Assembly (NCBI GenBank): GCA_016709225.1 | Contig: JADJEE010000002.1 | Span: 2,108,001 to 2,172,000, forward strand | DNA length: 64,000 nt | From: Deltaproteobacteria bacterium | GTDB taxonomy: Bacteria > Myxococcota_A > Polyangia > Nannocystales > Nannocystaceae | Reading direction: 5' to 3' | Part shown: positions 41,410-50,034 of the stretch, piece by piece | Layout: every line of letters begins with the position of its first letter | Position numbering within the stretch: the first letter of the stretch is position 1 | Translations under genes and position numbers: made by a program | Notes under the pieces: generated by a model | What the model was told of the DNA's origin: nothing | Database searches by the model: none | The model's input: only the letters and a program-made list of their open reading frames with translations

Positions 41410-43005
41410 GTGCAGACGCTCATCGATCCTCCGATCGAGGCGCGTCTGCTGTGGATTCGGGCGCAGGCGGCCACGTTGGCGATGTCCGACGGCAGCCTCT
41501 GCGCGGTCTTCGATGCCGAGGCGATCGGCGACGACGAGCTCGCCGCAGCGATGACGCGATTCGTCCGCGGCAACGACCACCTCGGCGTGAAGGTGGTGCT
41601 GGTCGGCGCCGCGCCGCGACACCGCACGCTGCTGTCGAGCCTGCAGCCGCGCGTGATGATGGGCCGCATCGTGCAGGTGTTCGCGCTCGAGCAGGACGGA
41701 CAGACCTGGGTCGGCGCGCGCTCGCGGCTCGACTCCCCGACCGGGCGGACGCTGGTCGAGGTCGCACGCCGGCCGCCGATTGCGATCGATCTCGCCACGG
41801 TCGCCGAGCGCCAGCGTCCCCCCGATGCCGAGCAAGTCGCGCACGCGCGCGAGGTGTTGTCGTTCGTGCACAAAACCCGCGCCGGACGCCCGTGGGCGGT
41901 GTGGAGCTTGCTCGCGGGCATCGCCGGCGTGTTCGCGCTCGAGTGGCTGTGGGGTGGCACCGAACTGACGCCGACGCTCGTGCGCATGGGCGCCAACCTG
42001 TCGGCGCGATGGACCGCCGAGCCGTGGCGCTTGCTGTCCTCGGCGTGGTTGCACGCGGGGCCGGTGCACGTGCTCGTCAACGGCATCGCGTTGCTGCTGC
42101 TGGGTGGCCTCATCGAGCGCTTGCTCGGCTGGCCGCGGCTGGTGCTGCTCTACGTCGCGGCCGCGCTCGGCGGCAGCCTCGCGAGCGCGATCGGTGCGCA
42201 GGCACAGCTCAGCGTCGGTGCCTCGGGCGCCATCTGGGGCATCCTCGGCGCCTCCGCGGCGCTGGCGTGGCGTCCTGCCGGGCTCGTGCCCGACGCGGTG
42301 CTACCCCAGCTGCGCCGCAACGCCTTCATGAACATCGCGATCAACCTGCTGCTGTCGATGAAGCCCGAGATCGATCTGCTCGCGCACGTCGGTGGTGGCA
42401 TCGTCGGTGGCGCGCTGGTGTGGAGCGGGCTGCTGACCCGCGGCGTCGGTGATGGACAGCGAAGTGGCGGCCGTCGGCTCGCGGCCGCAGCGGCAGCGGC
42501 CGTGGCGCTGTTGCTCGCGTCGTTGCCGATCGCGTGGTCGCGCGAGCGCCCCTGGGCACTCGATGACCTCGAGCCTCGGCAGCTGATCGCGCTGTCGGAG
42601 CGCGACGGGACCATCGAGGTCCCGCCGACCCTCGCGGGCCTGCGCGCGCAGGACGGCACGACCCTGCGCAGCTACGAGCTCGGCGATCTGCGGGTCGACG
42701 CGTTCGAGCTGCACGTGGTGATCGGCGATGCACCTCCGCGTGCGCCCGACGCGGATGTCGATCCGCGGACCATCGCCAGCGATGCGCTGGGGGTGCCGGA
42801 GCAGCACCTGCAGCTGCTCGACGGCCCCGATGCGCCGCGCTGGCCGACCTTCGTGACGCATGACCACGAGGGCCAGCTCGACGTGCTCGCGGCCTGCCAG
42901 GTGCGCGAGGATGGTTTCGTACGGCTCGAGGCCGCGCACTGGTCGGCGCTGCCGGGCTTCGGGCCCGCGCTCGAGCGGGCGCTGCGGTCCTACGATCGGC
43001 CGTGA
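41410..43005 (+). CDS. Rhomboid-family intramembrane serine protease
   Basis: 531 residues from the GTG at 41410. The longer frame from 41362 begins inside a TATGCT -10-like box, so I reject it. An N-terminal soluble domain of about 165 residues precedes the rhomboid core (about 180-345): 'WLHAGPVHVLVNGIALLLLG' (conserved H-x-N), 'LSVGASGAIWGILGASAAL' with the nucleophile Ser in GASG, and 'IDLLAHVGGGIVGG' with the catalytic His. A further soluble C-terminal domain of about 160 residues follows. It cleaves membrane proteins within or near the bilayer. Candidate substrates here are the proteins with Arg-tailed C-terminal anchors (inference, by analogy with rhombosortase and GG-CTERM systems). 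Confidence 0.88.
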   Translation: MQTLIDPPIEARLLWIRAQAATLAMSDGSLCAVFDAEAIGDDELAAAMTRFVRGNDHLGVKVVLVGAAPRHRTLLSSLQPRVMMGRIVQVFALEQDGQTWVGARSRLDSPTGRTLVEVARRPPIAIDLATVAERQRPPDAEQVAHAREVLSFVHKTRAGRPWAVWSLLAGIAGVFALEWLWGGTELTPTLVRMGANLSARWTAEPWRLLSSAWLHAGPVHVLVNGIALLLLGGLIERLLGWPRLVLLYVAAALGGSLASAIGAQAQLSVGASGAIWGILGASAALAWRPAGLVPDAVLPQLRRNAFMNIAINLLLSMKPEIDLLAHVGGGIVGGALVWSGLLTRGVGDGQRSGGRRLAAAAAAAVALLLASLPIAWSRERPWALDDLEPRQLIALSERDGTIEVPPTLAGLRAQDGTTLRSYELGDLRVDAFELHVVIGDAPPRAPDADVDPRTIASDALGVPEQHLQLLDGPDAPRWPTFVTHDHEGQLDVLAACQVREDGFVRLEAAHWSALPGFGPALERALRSYDRP

Positions 43006-43059
43006 TCGACGCGGGTTCGCCGATGGTTCGTCCATCGACGCGACAAGCCCGGGCGGGAC

Positions 43060-44190
43060 GTGTCGATCCCGTTCGTGAACCGTCCAGCGCAAGCGCGTCC
43101 CGCCCGCATCCCGGCTTCCGTCACCGTGATCCTGCTGTGTGGCTGCGCCCCGCGGGGGCCCGCCAGTGGCGACGCAGGGCTGACCGCAGCGAGCTTTGCC
43201 GAAGGAGGATCGGACGATGACGGCGATGGCGACGCGACCGCGGCGGGCGAAGAGACCGCTGCGGGCTCCGGCAACGTCGACACCACCACGACGCCGGGGT
43301 CGGGCACGTCGGCCACCACCGGCGACGACGGCAACGACGACGCGGCATCGGGGGGCACGACCGCGGACCCACCGGCCGGATGCAACGCGGGGCCCAGCAT
43401 CGTTGGCGTCACCAACGACGGCGAGTACAACCACGCGGAGTCCTTTCCGATCCGCTTCACCTTCGACGACGACCTCTACGCGACCTCGCAGCGCGTGGTG
43501 TGGGCGAGCCCCGACGCCGGAGCACAGCACGAGCACCTGCCCGATGGTGGCTGGGACGGCTGCGGCGCGGCTCGCTTCTGGCCGCCGTCGATCTACGAGA
43601 ACATGTCGGGGATCGGTCAGATCCTGGATCTGCGCGAGGTGATGGAGAGCTCGACCTTGGCGATCCGCTACTGCATCAGCGCGGGCGCGAGCTTCGCGGA
43701 GCTGAGCTCGGGCGCCAAGCCGATCATCCTGTGGCGCGCGGCACCCGGAAGCGACGTCGAGGGCCACGACGATGCCGTGGGGTCGCGCCCGATGGTCATC
43801 AGCCGGCCCGATCCCGAGGGCCGCGGCATCGCCTACGGCCTGTGCGACGGCACCGTATGCACCTACGTCGGCGGTGACTTCTGGCCCGATGGCAGCGATA
43901 CCTGGTTGCTGTCCGACGACGGCTGGTCGTGCCTCGAGTTCGACTTCGATCTCGCCAACGACGAGATGCAGCTCTTCGTCACCACCCAGGACGGTCGCTT
44001 CCACGACACGCCATACCTCAGCGCCAGCTTCCGCGACGAAGCCTCGGGCCCCGGCGGGGTCTTCACCGCGATCGACATCGTCGGCGGCTACTTTGCGCAG
44101 GCGACATCGGACCCCGACAACTACTACACGATCGATGACCTCGTGGTCGACGTCGCCCACATCGGCCCGCCGCCGGGCTTCGCGGAATGA
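43060..44190 (+). CDS. Lipoprotein with beta-rich domain, hypothetical
   Basis: 376 residues from the GTG at 43060. The signal has the lipobox 'VILLCGC', followed by an Asp/Gly/Thr/Ala linker of about 85 residues. The folded domain (about 108-370) is beta-rich with conserved-looking aromatic and Gly positions ('SFPIRFTFDDDLYATSQRVV', 'GWDGCGAARFWPPSIYENMS', 'GGDFWPDGSDTWLLSDDGWS', 'NYYTIDDLVVDVAHIG'), as in jelly-roll polysaccharide-binding or lyase proteins. I cannot name a family. No obvious catalytic triad. It may bind cell-wall or extracellular polymer. Confidence 0.7.
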   Translation: MSIPFVNRPAQARPARIPASVTVILLCGCAPRGPASGDAGLTAASFAEGGSDDDGDGDATAAGEETAAGSGNVDTTTTPGSGTSATTGDDGNDDAASGGTTADPPAGCNAGPSIVGVTNDGEYNHAESFPIRFTFDDDLYATSQRVVWASPDAGAQHEHLPDGGWDGCGAARFWPPSIYENMSGIGQILDLREVMESSTLAIRYCISAGASFAELSSGAKPIILWRAAPGSDVEGHDDAVGSRPMVISRPDPEGRGIAYGLCDGTVCTYVGGDFWPDGSDTWLLSDDGWSCLEFDFDLANDEMQLFVTTQDGRFHDTPYLSASFRDEASGPGGVFTAIDIVGGYFAQATSDPDNYYTIDDLVVDVAHIGPPPGFAE

Positions 44191-44223
44191 CGCGCGCGCG
44201 ACCGTCGCTCGCGAGCCTCGCGT

Positions 44224-45117
44224 TCATTCGTCCGGCGCCAACGCCCGCGCGAGGCTCACGTCGAGCCGGCTGCGAATGAGCATCATGATGCTGTCGAGCT
44301 CGCGGGGGCTGACGGCGAGGCGCTCGCCGAGCACGCGCCGCGTGCCCGCCACCAGTTCATCGCGTGCCGCAGCGATCCGACGGGCGATGGTCGCGTGATG
44401 GACACCATGCATCCGCGCCAGCTCGCGCACCGTCAGGCCGTGGACCACCGATTGTCGCAGCAGCGTGCGGTCGGCGGCCTCGAGTTGCGCGACGGTCTCG
44501 AGGAATGCCTGCCGAAATGCGTCGCGGTAGGTGTGCTTGAGGTGATCGAGCTCGGGATCGTCGGGGCTCGGCTCGAGCTCGAAGATGTCGGCGTCGGCGG
44601 CCGGGCGATCCGGACGCGGCTTGTTGCGGGTGGCGTTCAGCGCCATGCGCATCGCGGTCACGCGAACCCACGCGCCGAGGTTGCCGTGGCCGGAGTAGCG
44701 AGCGATCGCCGGTCCGGTCTCGCCGTCGCCCACGAACAAGCGATGACGCAGCGCCTGCATGAAGTCGTCGGGGAGCAACGCGTGGTCCCGCAACCGACGC
44801 AGCGCTGCGCGGAGCTCGGCCGCATAGGCCGCCTCGAACGCCGCAATTGCCCGGCTGTCGCCACGGTCGCACGCGCAGGCCAGCCACAGGTCCGCGGCCA
44901 CGACGTGGCCGACCTGCTCGACGACCGAGGGTTCGTCGGCCATGCGCGCGGCGAGATGCGCCACGAATGCCGCATCGGAGAGGACCAGCTCGGGCCAGCG
45001 CGCGCGGGCATGCGCGACGATGGTCGGCAGCATGCTCGCGAGCTGGAGCCGCTCGGCCGCGTCCAGCACGGCCGTGTCGGGCAGCGCCGCCACGAAGGCC
45101 TCGAGCAGCGCGGTCAT
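44224..45117 (-). CDS. Myxobacterial gmx1-type sigma-70-like factor (TIGR03001-like)
   Basis: 297 residues. It lacks a recognisable region 1. 'RYSGHGNLGAWVRVTAMRMA' is like sigma region 2.3-2.4 and 'VVHGLTVRELARMHGVHHAT' with 'IARRIAAARDEL' is region 4, DNA-binding. The N-terminal ~110 residues are helical and acidic. This fits the Sig-70_gmx1 family found in myxobacteria next to kinases. It is the second gene of an operon: its ATG overlaps the stop of the kinase gene (ATGA, 45114-45117), so the two products are made in a fixed ratio and probably interact. Confidence 0.85.
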   Translation of the reverse strand: MTALLEAFVAALPDTAVLDAAERLQLASMLPTIVAHARARWPELVLSDAAFVAHLAARMADEPSVVEQVGHVVAADLWLACACDRGDSRAIAAFEAAYAAELRAALRRLRDHALLPDDFMQALRHRLFVGDGETGPAIARYSGHGNLGAWVRVTAMRMALNATRNKPRPDRPAADADIFELEPSPDDPELDHLKHTYRDAFRQAFLETVAQLEAADRTLLRQSVVHGLTVRELARMHGVHHATIARRIAAARDELVAGTRRVLGERLAVSPRELDSIMMLIRSRLDVSLARALAPDE

Positions 45118-47330
45118 CGGTCGGCTCCGAGTCGTTGGTCGAGACGCACCAGCCGGCGTGCGGCGTCGGCGTGGCCGAGCTCACGGGCGCGCTCGTACTG
45201 CGCGCGTGCGTCGTCGTAGCGCAGCACCTTGAAGTACACATCGCCGAGATCGAGATGGATCGCAGCGTCGCGCGGCGCCACGGCGCTGGCGCGCTCGAGC
45301 AGCTCCGCCGCCGACTCGTAGGCCCGACGTTGGAACGAGACCTCCGCGAGCCCGGTCAGCGCCCGCACGTCGTCGCGATCCACCGCCAGCGCGCGGTGGA
45401 ACGCCGCCGCTGCCTGCTCGAGATCGCCGCGGCGAAGCGCGTCGCGCCCCACGCGAACGTTGTCGCCGCCGGCACTGCGCGGGCTCGGGCGGACCGGCTC
45501 GGGCGCCGCCGGTCGGACGGGCGCCGCGATCGACGACGCATCGGAGGGCGGCGCGCGATGGGCCTCGGCGTCGACCTGCGCGAGGGTCGGCCGCACCGGT
45601 GGCACCGACGCGTCGGCGAGCTGCGTCCGTCGACCGCGGCCGCGTGCGACCGCAGCGCGCCCGGGGTCACCGAGCACGCGCTCGAGCGCCGAGGTGATCG
45701 CCGCCGGCGGTTCGGGATCACCGGCGTACGCGAGCTCGATGCGCTGGTCGCGAGCCTCCGCGTCGTCATCGGCGAGTGCGAGCACCGGCGCCACCGCGCG
45801 CAGCTCGGGCGCCTCGAACGAGGGGCCCGCCGCGCGCTCGCGCAGGGCCACCACCGCCGCGATCGAGACCCCGGCGCGGGCCAACGCGCGCGGGTGGTCA
45901 TCGGCGAACACCAACGCGGCCGCATAGTACTCCGCGGCGAACGGGCGGCCGCCATCGATCTCCCAGAACCGATCGCCCAACCGCACCAAGGTGTCGGCGA
46001 ACTCGTCGCGAAGCACCGCGGCACGCTCGTCGGCGATCGCACCGACGGCGCCTTGCTGGGCCTCGAGCTCGAGCACCTTGGTGTAGGCGGTCGGCTGCGC
46101 AGGTGCCTCGACCGCGGGATACACGAAGTGGGTCTGGGCCGCGGCCGCACGGGCCTCGTGGACGATCGCATCGACGGCCGCGAGCTGGTCGGGTGGCGGC
46201 GCCAACGCGGGTGCGAGCACCAAGCCCCACACCGCTGCGCCACCGACCACCAGCGCCACCGAGGCGGCCACGGCTCGCCACCGTCGCGCGCGTCGATCGT
46301 GCTGCAGGGCGTCGATGATCGCGTGCATCGACTCGAAGCGCTGCGCGGGGTCGGCCGCGATCGCGCGCAAGGCCACCCGCCGTAGCCACGCGGGTGTCCG
46401 ACCGACGACGGTGGCGGTGATGGTCCCGCTCGCGGCCGCGGCATGCAGCTGCTCGCTGGTGTCGCCAGCAAACGGCCGCACGCCATGCAGCGCCTCGAAC
46501 AACGCCACGCCGAAGCCGAACTGATCGGCTCGCGCGTCGACGCGGGCACCGCGATGCTGCTCCGGAGACATGTACGCGGGCGTGCCGATCGCGATGCCCG
46601 AACGCGTGAGCGAGGCCTCGAGCGTCGACGCATGCAGCGGCGGCGCCCCGCGATCGCCTGCGCCATCATCATGGGAGCCGAACGCCCGCGCGAGCCCGAA
46701 GTCGGCGATCTGCACCCGCTCGTCGTGGCCGATCAGGATGTTGCTGGGCTTGACGTCGCGGTGCACCAGCCCTGCGTCGTGCACGGCCGCGAGACCCCGC
46801 GCGGCCGCGAGGAAGATGTCACGCACCTGCGACCAGCTACGCGGCTCGGCCAGCAGCCACTCGCGCAACGTGCTGCCCTCGACCAGCTCCATCGCGATGA
46901 ACACCTGCGAGCCGACCACCCCGACGTCGTAGACCGCGACCACGTTCGGGTGGCGGAGCTTGGCCAGCGCCTGCGCCTCGCGGACCAAGCGCGAGCGCAG
47001 CTCGTCGCCCGCGGCGGCGCCATGAGTGATCAGCTTGATCGCGATGCGGCGATCGAGCTCGGGATCGTAGGCCGCGTAGACCCGGCCCAGCCCCCCCTCG
47101 CCGACCAGCTCCAGCACGAGATGGCGGCCGAGCGTCGACCCCCGCGCCACCGCGGCGTCGCCCGCAGTCGCACGCCCCGACATCCCTGTGGCCTCGAGTC
47201 GCGCAGCCTCTGCCACCAGGCCCACGCACACCTCGCAGCCGTCGACGTGCGCGGCGATCCGTTGGCGCATCGCTGCACCCGCGTGCCCCTGCGCGTAGGC
47301 AACGATCTCGTCGGCGTCGGGGCAGATCAT
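45114..47330 (-). CDS. Ser/Thr protein kinase with putative anti-sigma zinc finger and TPR tail
   Basis: 738 residues. N-terminal residues 24-35 carry His-28, Cys-32 and Cys-35 ('HVDGCEVC'), the H-x3-C-x2-C motif of anti-sigma zinc-finger (zf-HC2) domains. The kinase domain (about 70-335) has 'VGEGGLGRVYAAYDP', 'IAIKLI' (Lys), 'LVHRDVKPSNIL' (catalytic Asp), 'IADFGLARAFG' and 'GTPAYMSPEQH', so it looks active. One membrane helix (about 345-370) leads to an Ala-rich helical region and TPR repeats (about 610-735; 'ALRRGDLEQAAAAFHRALAV'). The finger would lie cytoplasmically, next to the kinase, and may hold the downstream sigma factor until signalled. A TACCAT box lies 16-21 bp upstream of the start. 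Confidence 0.9.
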   Translation of the reverse strand: MICPDADEIVAYAQGHAGAAMRQRIAAHVDGCEVCVGLVAEAARLEATGMSGRATAGDAAVARGSTLGRHLVLELVGEGGLGRVYAAYDPELDRRIAIKLITHGAAAGDELRSRLVREAQALAKLRHPNVVAVYDVGVVGSQVFIAMELVEGSTLREWLLAEPRSWSQVRDIFLAAARGLAAVHDAGLVHRDVKPSNILIGHDERVQIADFGLARAFGSHDDGAGDRGAPPLHASTLEASLTRSGIAIGTPAYMSPEQHRGARVDARADQFGFGVALFEALHGVRPFAGDTSEQLHAAAASGTITATVVGRTPAWLRRVALRAIAADPAQRFESMHAIIDALQHDRRARRWRAVAASVALVVGGAAVWGLVLAPALAPPPDQLAAVDAIVHEARAAAAQTHFVYPAVEAPAQPTAYTKVLELEAQQGAVGAIADERAAVLRDEFADTLVRLGDRFWEIDGGRPFAAEYYAAALVFADDHPRALARAGVSIAAVVALRERAAGPSFEAPELRAVAPVLALADDDAEARDQRIELAYAGDPEPPAAITSALERVLGDPGRAAVARGRGRRTQLADASVPPVRPTLAQVDAEAHRAPPSDASSIAAPVRPAAPEPVRPSPRSAGGDNVRVGRDALRRGDLEQAAAAFHRALAVDRDDVRALTGLAEVSFQRRAYESAAELLERASAVAPRDAAIHLDLGDVYFKVLRYDDARAQYERARELGHADAARRLVRLDQRLGADR

Positions 47331-47413
47331 CGACACCCCATCGACATGGTAGCCTGAGGCCGCAGCGCTGGGCATCGCGTGTGCGCTCGGCCTCGTCCCC
47401 TCGCTCTCGACCC

Positions 47414-48403
47414 ATGCGAAGGCATCGACATCTCCGGGGTGCCATCGCCGGGACCGTCGGAGTCGCCTTGTCGCTGTGGTCGCCGCCCGCACGCGCAGCC
47501 TCGCCACCGGCGAGGGAGTCCGTGGGAGCACTCCCGCTCGTCATCGATGGTGAGCTCGCACCGAGCTGGCGGACCCGTCTCGTGCAGCGCCTGCACGAGG
47601 GCCTGGCACGTGGCAGCCGGACGGTGGTCGAGCTCGACGAGGCGCAGTGCGATGCGACCTGCATGGCCGAGCTCGCCGGGGAGACTGGCGCGCGCTGGAT
47701 GGTCCGCGCGCGTGTGCAGGTGCGCGGCCGTGACTTCGATGTCGCGCTCGAGCTGGTCGATGCGAGCTCGGGTGCGATCGTCACGCGCAGCGCCGGCACC
47801 TGCGAGGTCTGTGCGGTCGAAGAGGTCGGCGACATGTTGGCCGATCGTGCGGGCGTGCTCGACCGCAAGCTCGACGCGCTCGCGCGTGCACCGGCGGTGG
47901 TGCGATTCGAGAGCCGACCGGCCGCGGCGGCGCTGCAGCTCGACGGCGCGCCGCTGGGCGCCGCACCACTGGAGCGCTCGGTCGCCGACGGTCGGCACCG
48001 CGTTCGTGCCGAGCTGCGCGGCTACGTCCCGATCGAGGTCCAGTTCGACGCGATCGCGGGTACGCACGACACCGTCTCGCTCGAGCTCTCGCCCGCGCCG
48101 CGACCGAACCGCCGCCGGTCGATCGCCGGCGCGGTCACGCTGAGCGCCGGCGTCGTGGCGCTCGCCGTCGGGGCACCACTGCTGGCGTTGCACGGTCGGC
48201 CCTACCGCGGCCGCTGCTCCGGCGGCGATGTCGACGACGACGGTGACTGCCGCTTCCGCTACGACACGCGCACCGGCGGCGCCATCGCGGTCGCGTTGGG
48301 CGTCGCTGCGATCGCCGGTGGCATCGCACTGCTCGTCCGCGCGCGACGCCCCCATGCCCGCTCCGCCGGCGCGCGGCTGCAGGGCGGTGCGCTCGCGTTC
48401 TAG
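47414..48403 (+). CDS. PEGA-domain exported protein
   Basis: 329 residues from the ATG at 47414 (the GTG at 47381 is also possible). The signal peptide is Arg-rich ('MRRHRHLRGAIAGTVGVALS'). Residues about 40-165 form a beta/alpha domain with two Cys pairs. Residues about 175-235 are a PEGA-type domain ('VRFESRPAAAALQLDGAPLG', 'DGRHRVRAELRGYVPIEVQF'), a small beta-sandwich often found after kinase or regulatory domains. Two membrane helices follow (about 250-268 and 290-312), so the C-terminus is anchored. It is divergent from the kinase gene, with 83 bp between starts. The TAG stop lies inside a CTAGTACCTC string like the IS630 end. Confidence 0.75.
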   Translation: MRRHRHLRGAIAGTVGVALSLWSPPARAASPPARESVGALPLVIDGELAPSWRTRLVQRLHEGLARGSRTVVELDEAQCDATCMAELAGETGARWMVRARVQVRGRDFDVALELVDASSGAIVTRSAGTCEVCAVEEVGDMLADRAGVLDRKLDALARAPAVVRFESRPAAAALQLDGAPLGAAPLERSVADGRHRVRAELRGYVPIEVQFDAIAGTHDTVSLELSPAPRPNRRRSIAGAVTLSAGVVALAVGAPLLALHGRPYRGRCSGGDVDDDGDCRFRYDTRTGGAIAVALGVAAIAGGIALLVRARRPHARSAGARLQGGALAF

Positions 48404-48428
48404 TACCTCCACGCTAGCGCACGTCGGG

Positions 48429-49967
48429 TCACCGACCCGCTCGCGACGGCACCTCGAAGGCACCGATGCTCGGCGGTGAGCCCCAGCACGCGCCGCGGTG
48501 ATCCCCACGAAGCTCCGCAATTGCGAGCCCCGCTGCGGCGGCCGGACTCTGCGCGGTGATCGTGTGGTCGACGGCCAGCTCGGGATCGACACCGACCACG
48601 CCGCCGACCTCCGCCACCGGCAGCGCGGGGTCCGACTGCTCTGGCGCATCGGCGGCGTACCAGAGGTTGTGCGAGAACTCGAACGTCTCGGGTGCGGTGC
48701 CCGGTCCGACGTTCACGACGGTGCCGACCAACGCCCGCTCGTACACCACCAGATTGCCGATCACTCGGCTATCGCCGCTCGGGCTGAACTCGTAGACGTC
48801 GGTCGACGCGGTCTCCTGCAGCACGCGCAGCACCCAGTGTTCGGGATCGATCATCGTGTTGTTGGCCACCAGACAACCGGTACAGCCCACCAGCGCCACC
48901 GGCGACATGCTGCCGACGAAGACGTTGGCGATCACGCGGATGTCTCGGGCCTCTGCATTGGGCGCCGTGGGGTCGAGCGGCGGGCGGAAGAACTCGAAGC
49001 CGGTCGAGCCGCCCATGTTGACCGCCCGCTCGCCGCCCTGCTCGAAGACATTCGCGTAGATCTCGACGTCTTCGCTGCCGCCCTTGGTCTGCACCGAGTT
49101 CCCCGACGCCTGTAGATCGTGGAAGTGGTTGCCGGAGATGAGCCCGTGATGACAGCCGACCTGGTCGATCGCACTCCCCGCCGAGCTACCGCCACAGCGC
49201 TGGAACTCGCTGTCCCGCACGGCGAAGTCGTAGACGCCGGAGAGCTTCAGGCAGTCGTTGTTGCCGCCGGTGCCGATGTCGTGGATGGAGAGCCCGCGCA
49301 CGATCACACCGCGGGTGGCCTCTGGATCCGAGGTCGCACCGCCGTCGTCGATGTTGAGGCCGTTGTCGGTCATGTTGCGGATCTCGAGGTCGTGGACGAC
49401 CAGCCACCGCACGGCGCTCAGCTGCATCGCCACGCCCCCGCCTTCGAACACCGGGCGCGCCTCACCGGCTGCGCCGCCGATCCAGATCGGTGCTTCCGGC
49501 GTTCCCGCCAGGCCCGAGACGTAGGCATCGCCGGCATAGGTGCCAGCGTGGATGCGAATCGCCGTGCCGGGTTGCGCAGCGGCCACCGCGGCGGCGAGCG
49601 TCGCACACGGCTCGTCGGCGGCACCGCAGCTCGCGGCATCGACTCCGTCGGGTGCAACGTGGATCTCCGCGGTCGGCACGATGCCGTCGTCGAACATGGC
49701 CGGTGCGCCGCACCCCGGCGACGGCTCGCCGCCCTCGGTCGTCGCGTCGCCGCCGTCGTCGGCGCTGGTGCTCGAGTGTGGGCCGTCGCCAGCGGAGGTC
49801 ACGGAGTCGGCACCACTGCTCCCTCGTCCGCTGCCATCCGTCTCGCTTTCGCCCATCGGACTCGACGTCGAAGACGCCGAGTCGGCACCGCCGGTGGCTG
49901 GGGCGGCACAACCGGCGACGAGTGTGCAAACCGCGAGCAGGAACGTTCGAGCGGAGATCCTCGGCAT
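48429..49967 (-). CDS. Right-handed parallel beta-helix lipoprotein
   Basis: 512 residues from the ATG at 49967. The lipobox is 'CTLVAGC' and a Ser/Thr/Gly/Asp linker spans about 20-85. The folded part (about 95-505) repeats short strand-turn units ('VRWLVVHDLEIRNMTDNGLN', 'VIVRGLSIHDIGTGGNNDCL', 'HGLISGNHFHDLQASGNSVQ', 'IRVIANVFVGSMSPVALVGC'), the PbH1/NosD pattern of a right-handed parallel beta-helix. 'TYAGDAYVSGLAGTPEAPIW' near the N-terminus is typical of this fold. Such proteins are often polysaccharide lyases or glycan-binding proteins. Catalytic residues are not obvious. The stop lies 25 bp past the convergent PEGA gene's TAG. Confidence 0.88.
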   Translation of the reverse strand: MPRISARTFLLAVCTLVAGCAAPATGGADSASSTSSPMGESETDGSGRGSSGADSVTSAGDGPHSSTSADDGGDATTEGGEPSPGCGAPAMFDDGIVPTAEIHVAPDGVDAASCGAADEPCATLAAAVAAAQPGTAIRIHAGTYAGDAYVSGLAGTPEAPIWIGGAAGEARPVFEGGGVAMQLSAVRWLVVHDLEIRNMTDNGLNIDDGGATSDPEATRGVIVRGLSIHDIGTGGNNDCLKLSGVYDFAVRDSEFQRCGGSSAGSAIDQVGCHHGLISGNHFHDLQASGNSVQTKGGSEDVEIYANVFEQGGERAVNMGGSTGFEFFRPPLDPTAPNAEARDIRVIANVFVGSMSPVALVGCTGCLVANNTMIDPEHWVLRVLQETASTDVYEFSPSGDSRVIGNLVVYERALVGTVVNVGPGTAPETFEFSHNLWYAADAPEQSDPALPVAEVGGVVGVDPELAVDHTITAQSPAAAAGLAIAELRGDHRGACWGSPPSIGAFEVPSRAGR

Positions 49968-50021
49968 CCACCAGGGCACGACACGTGTCGCGCCGCCCTG
50001 TCGCACGGCCACCGCCAGACG

Positions 50022-50027
50022 TATGCT
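50022..50027 (+). promoter_or_regulatory. Putative -10 box, near-leaderless start
   Basis: TATGCT lies 7 bp upstream of the ATG at 50035 and overlaps the alternative ATG at 50023. If it is the -10 box, transcription would start at about 50034-50035, at the start codon itself. Confidence 0.35.
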
Positions 50028-50034
50028 CGAACGG

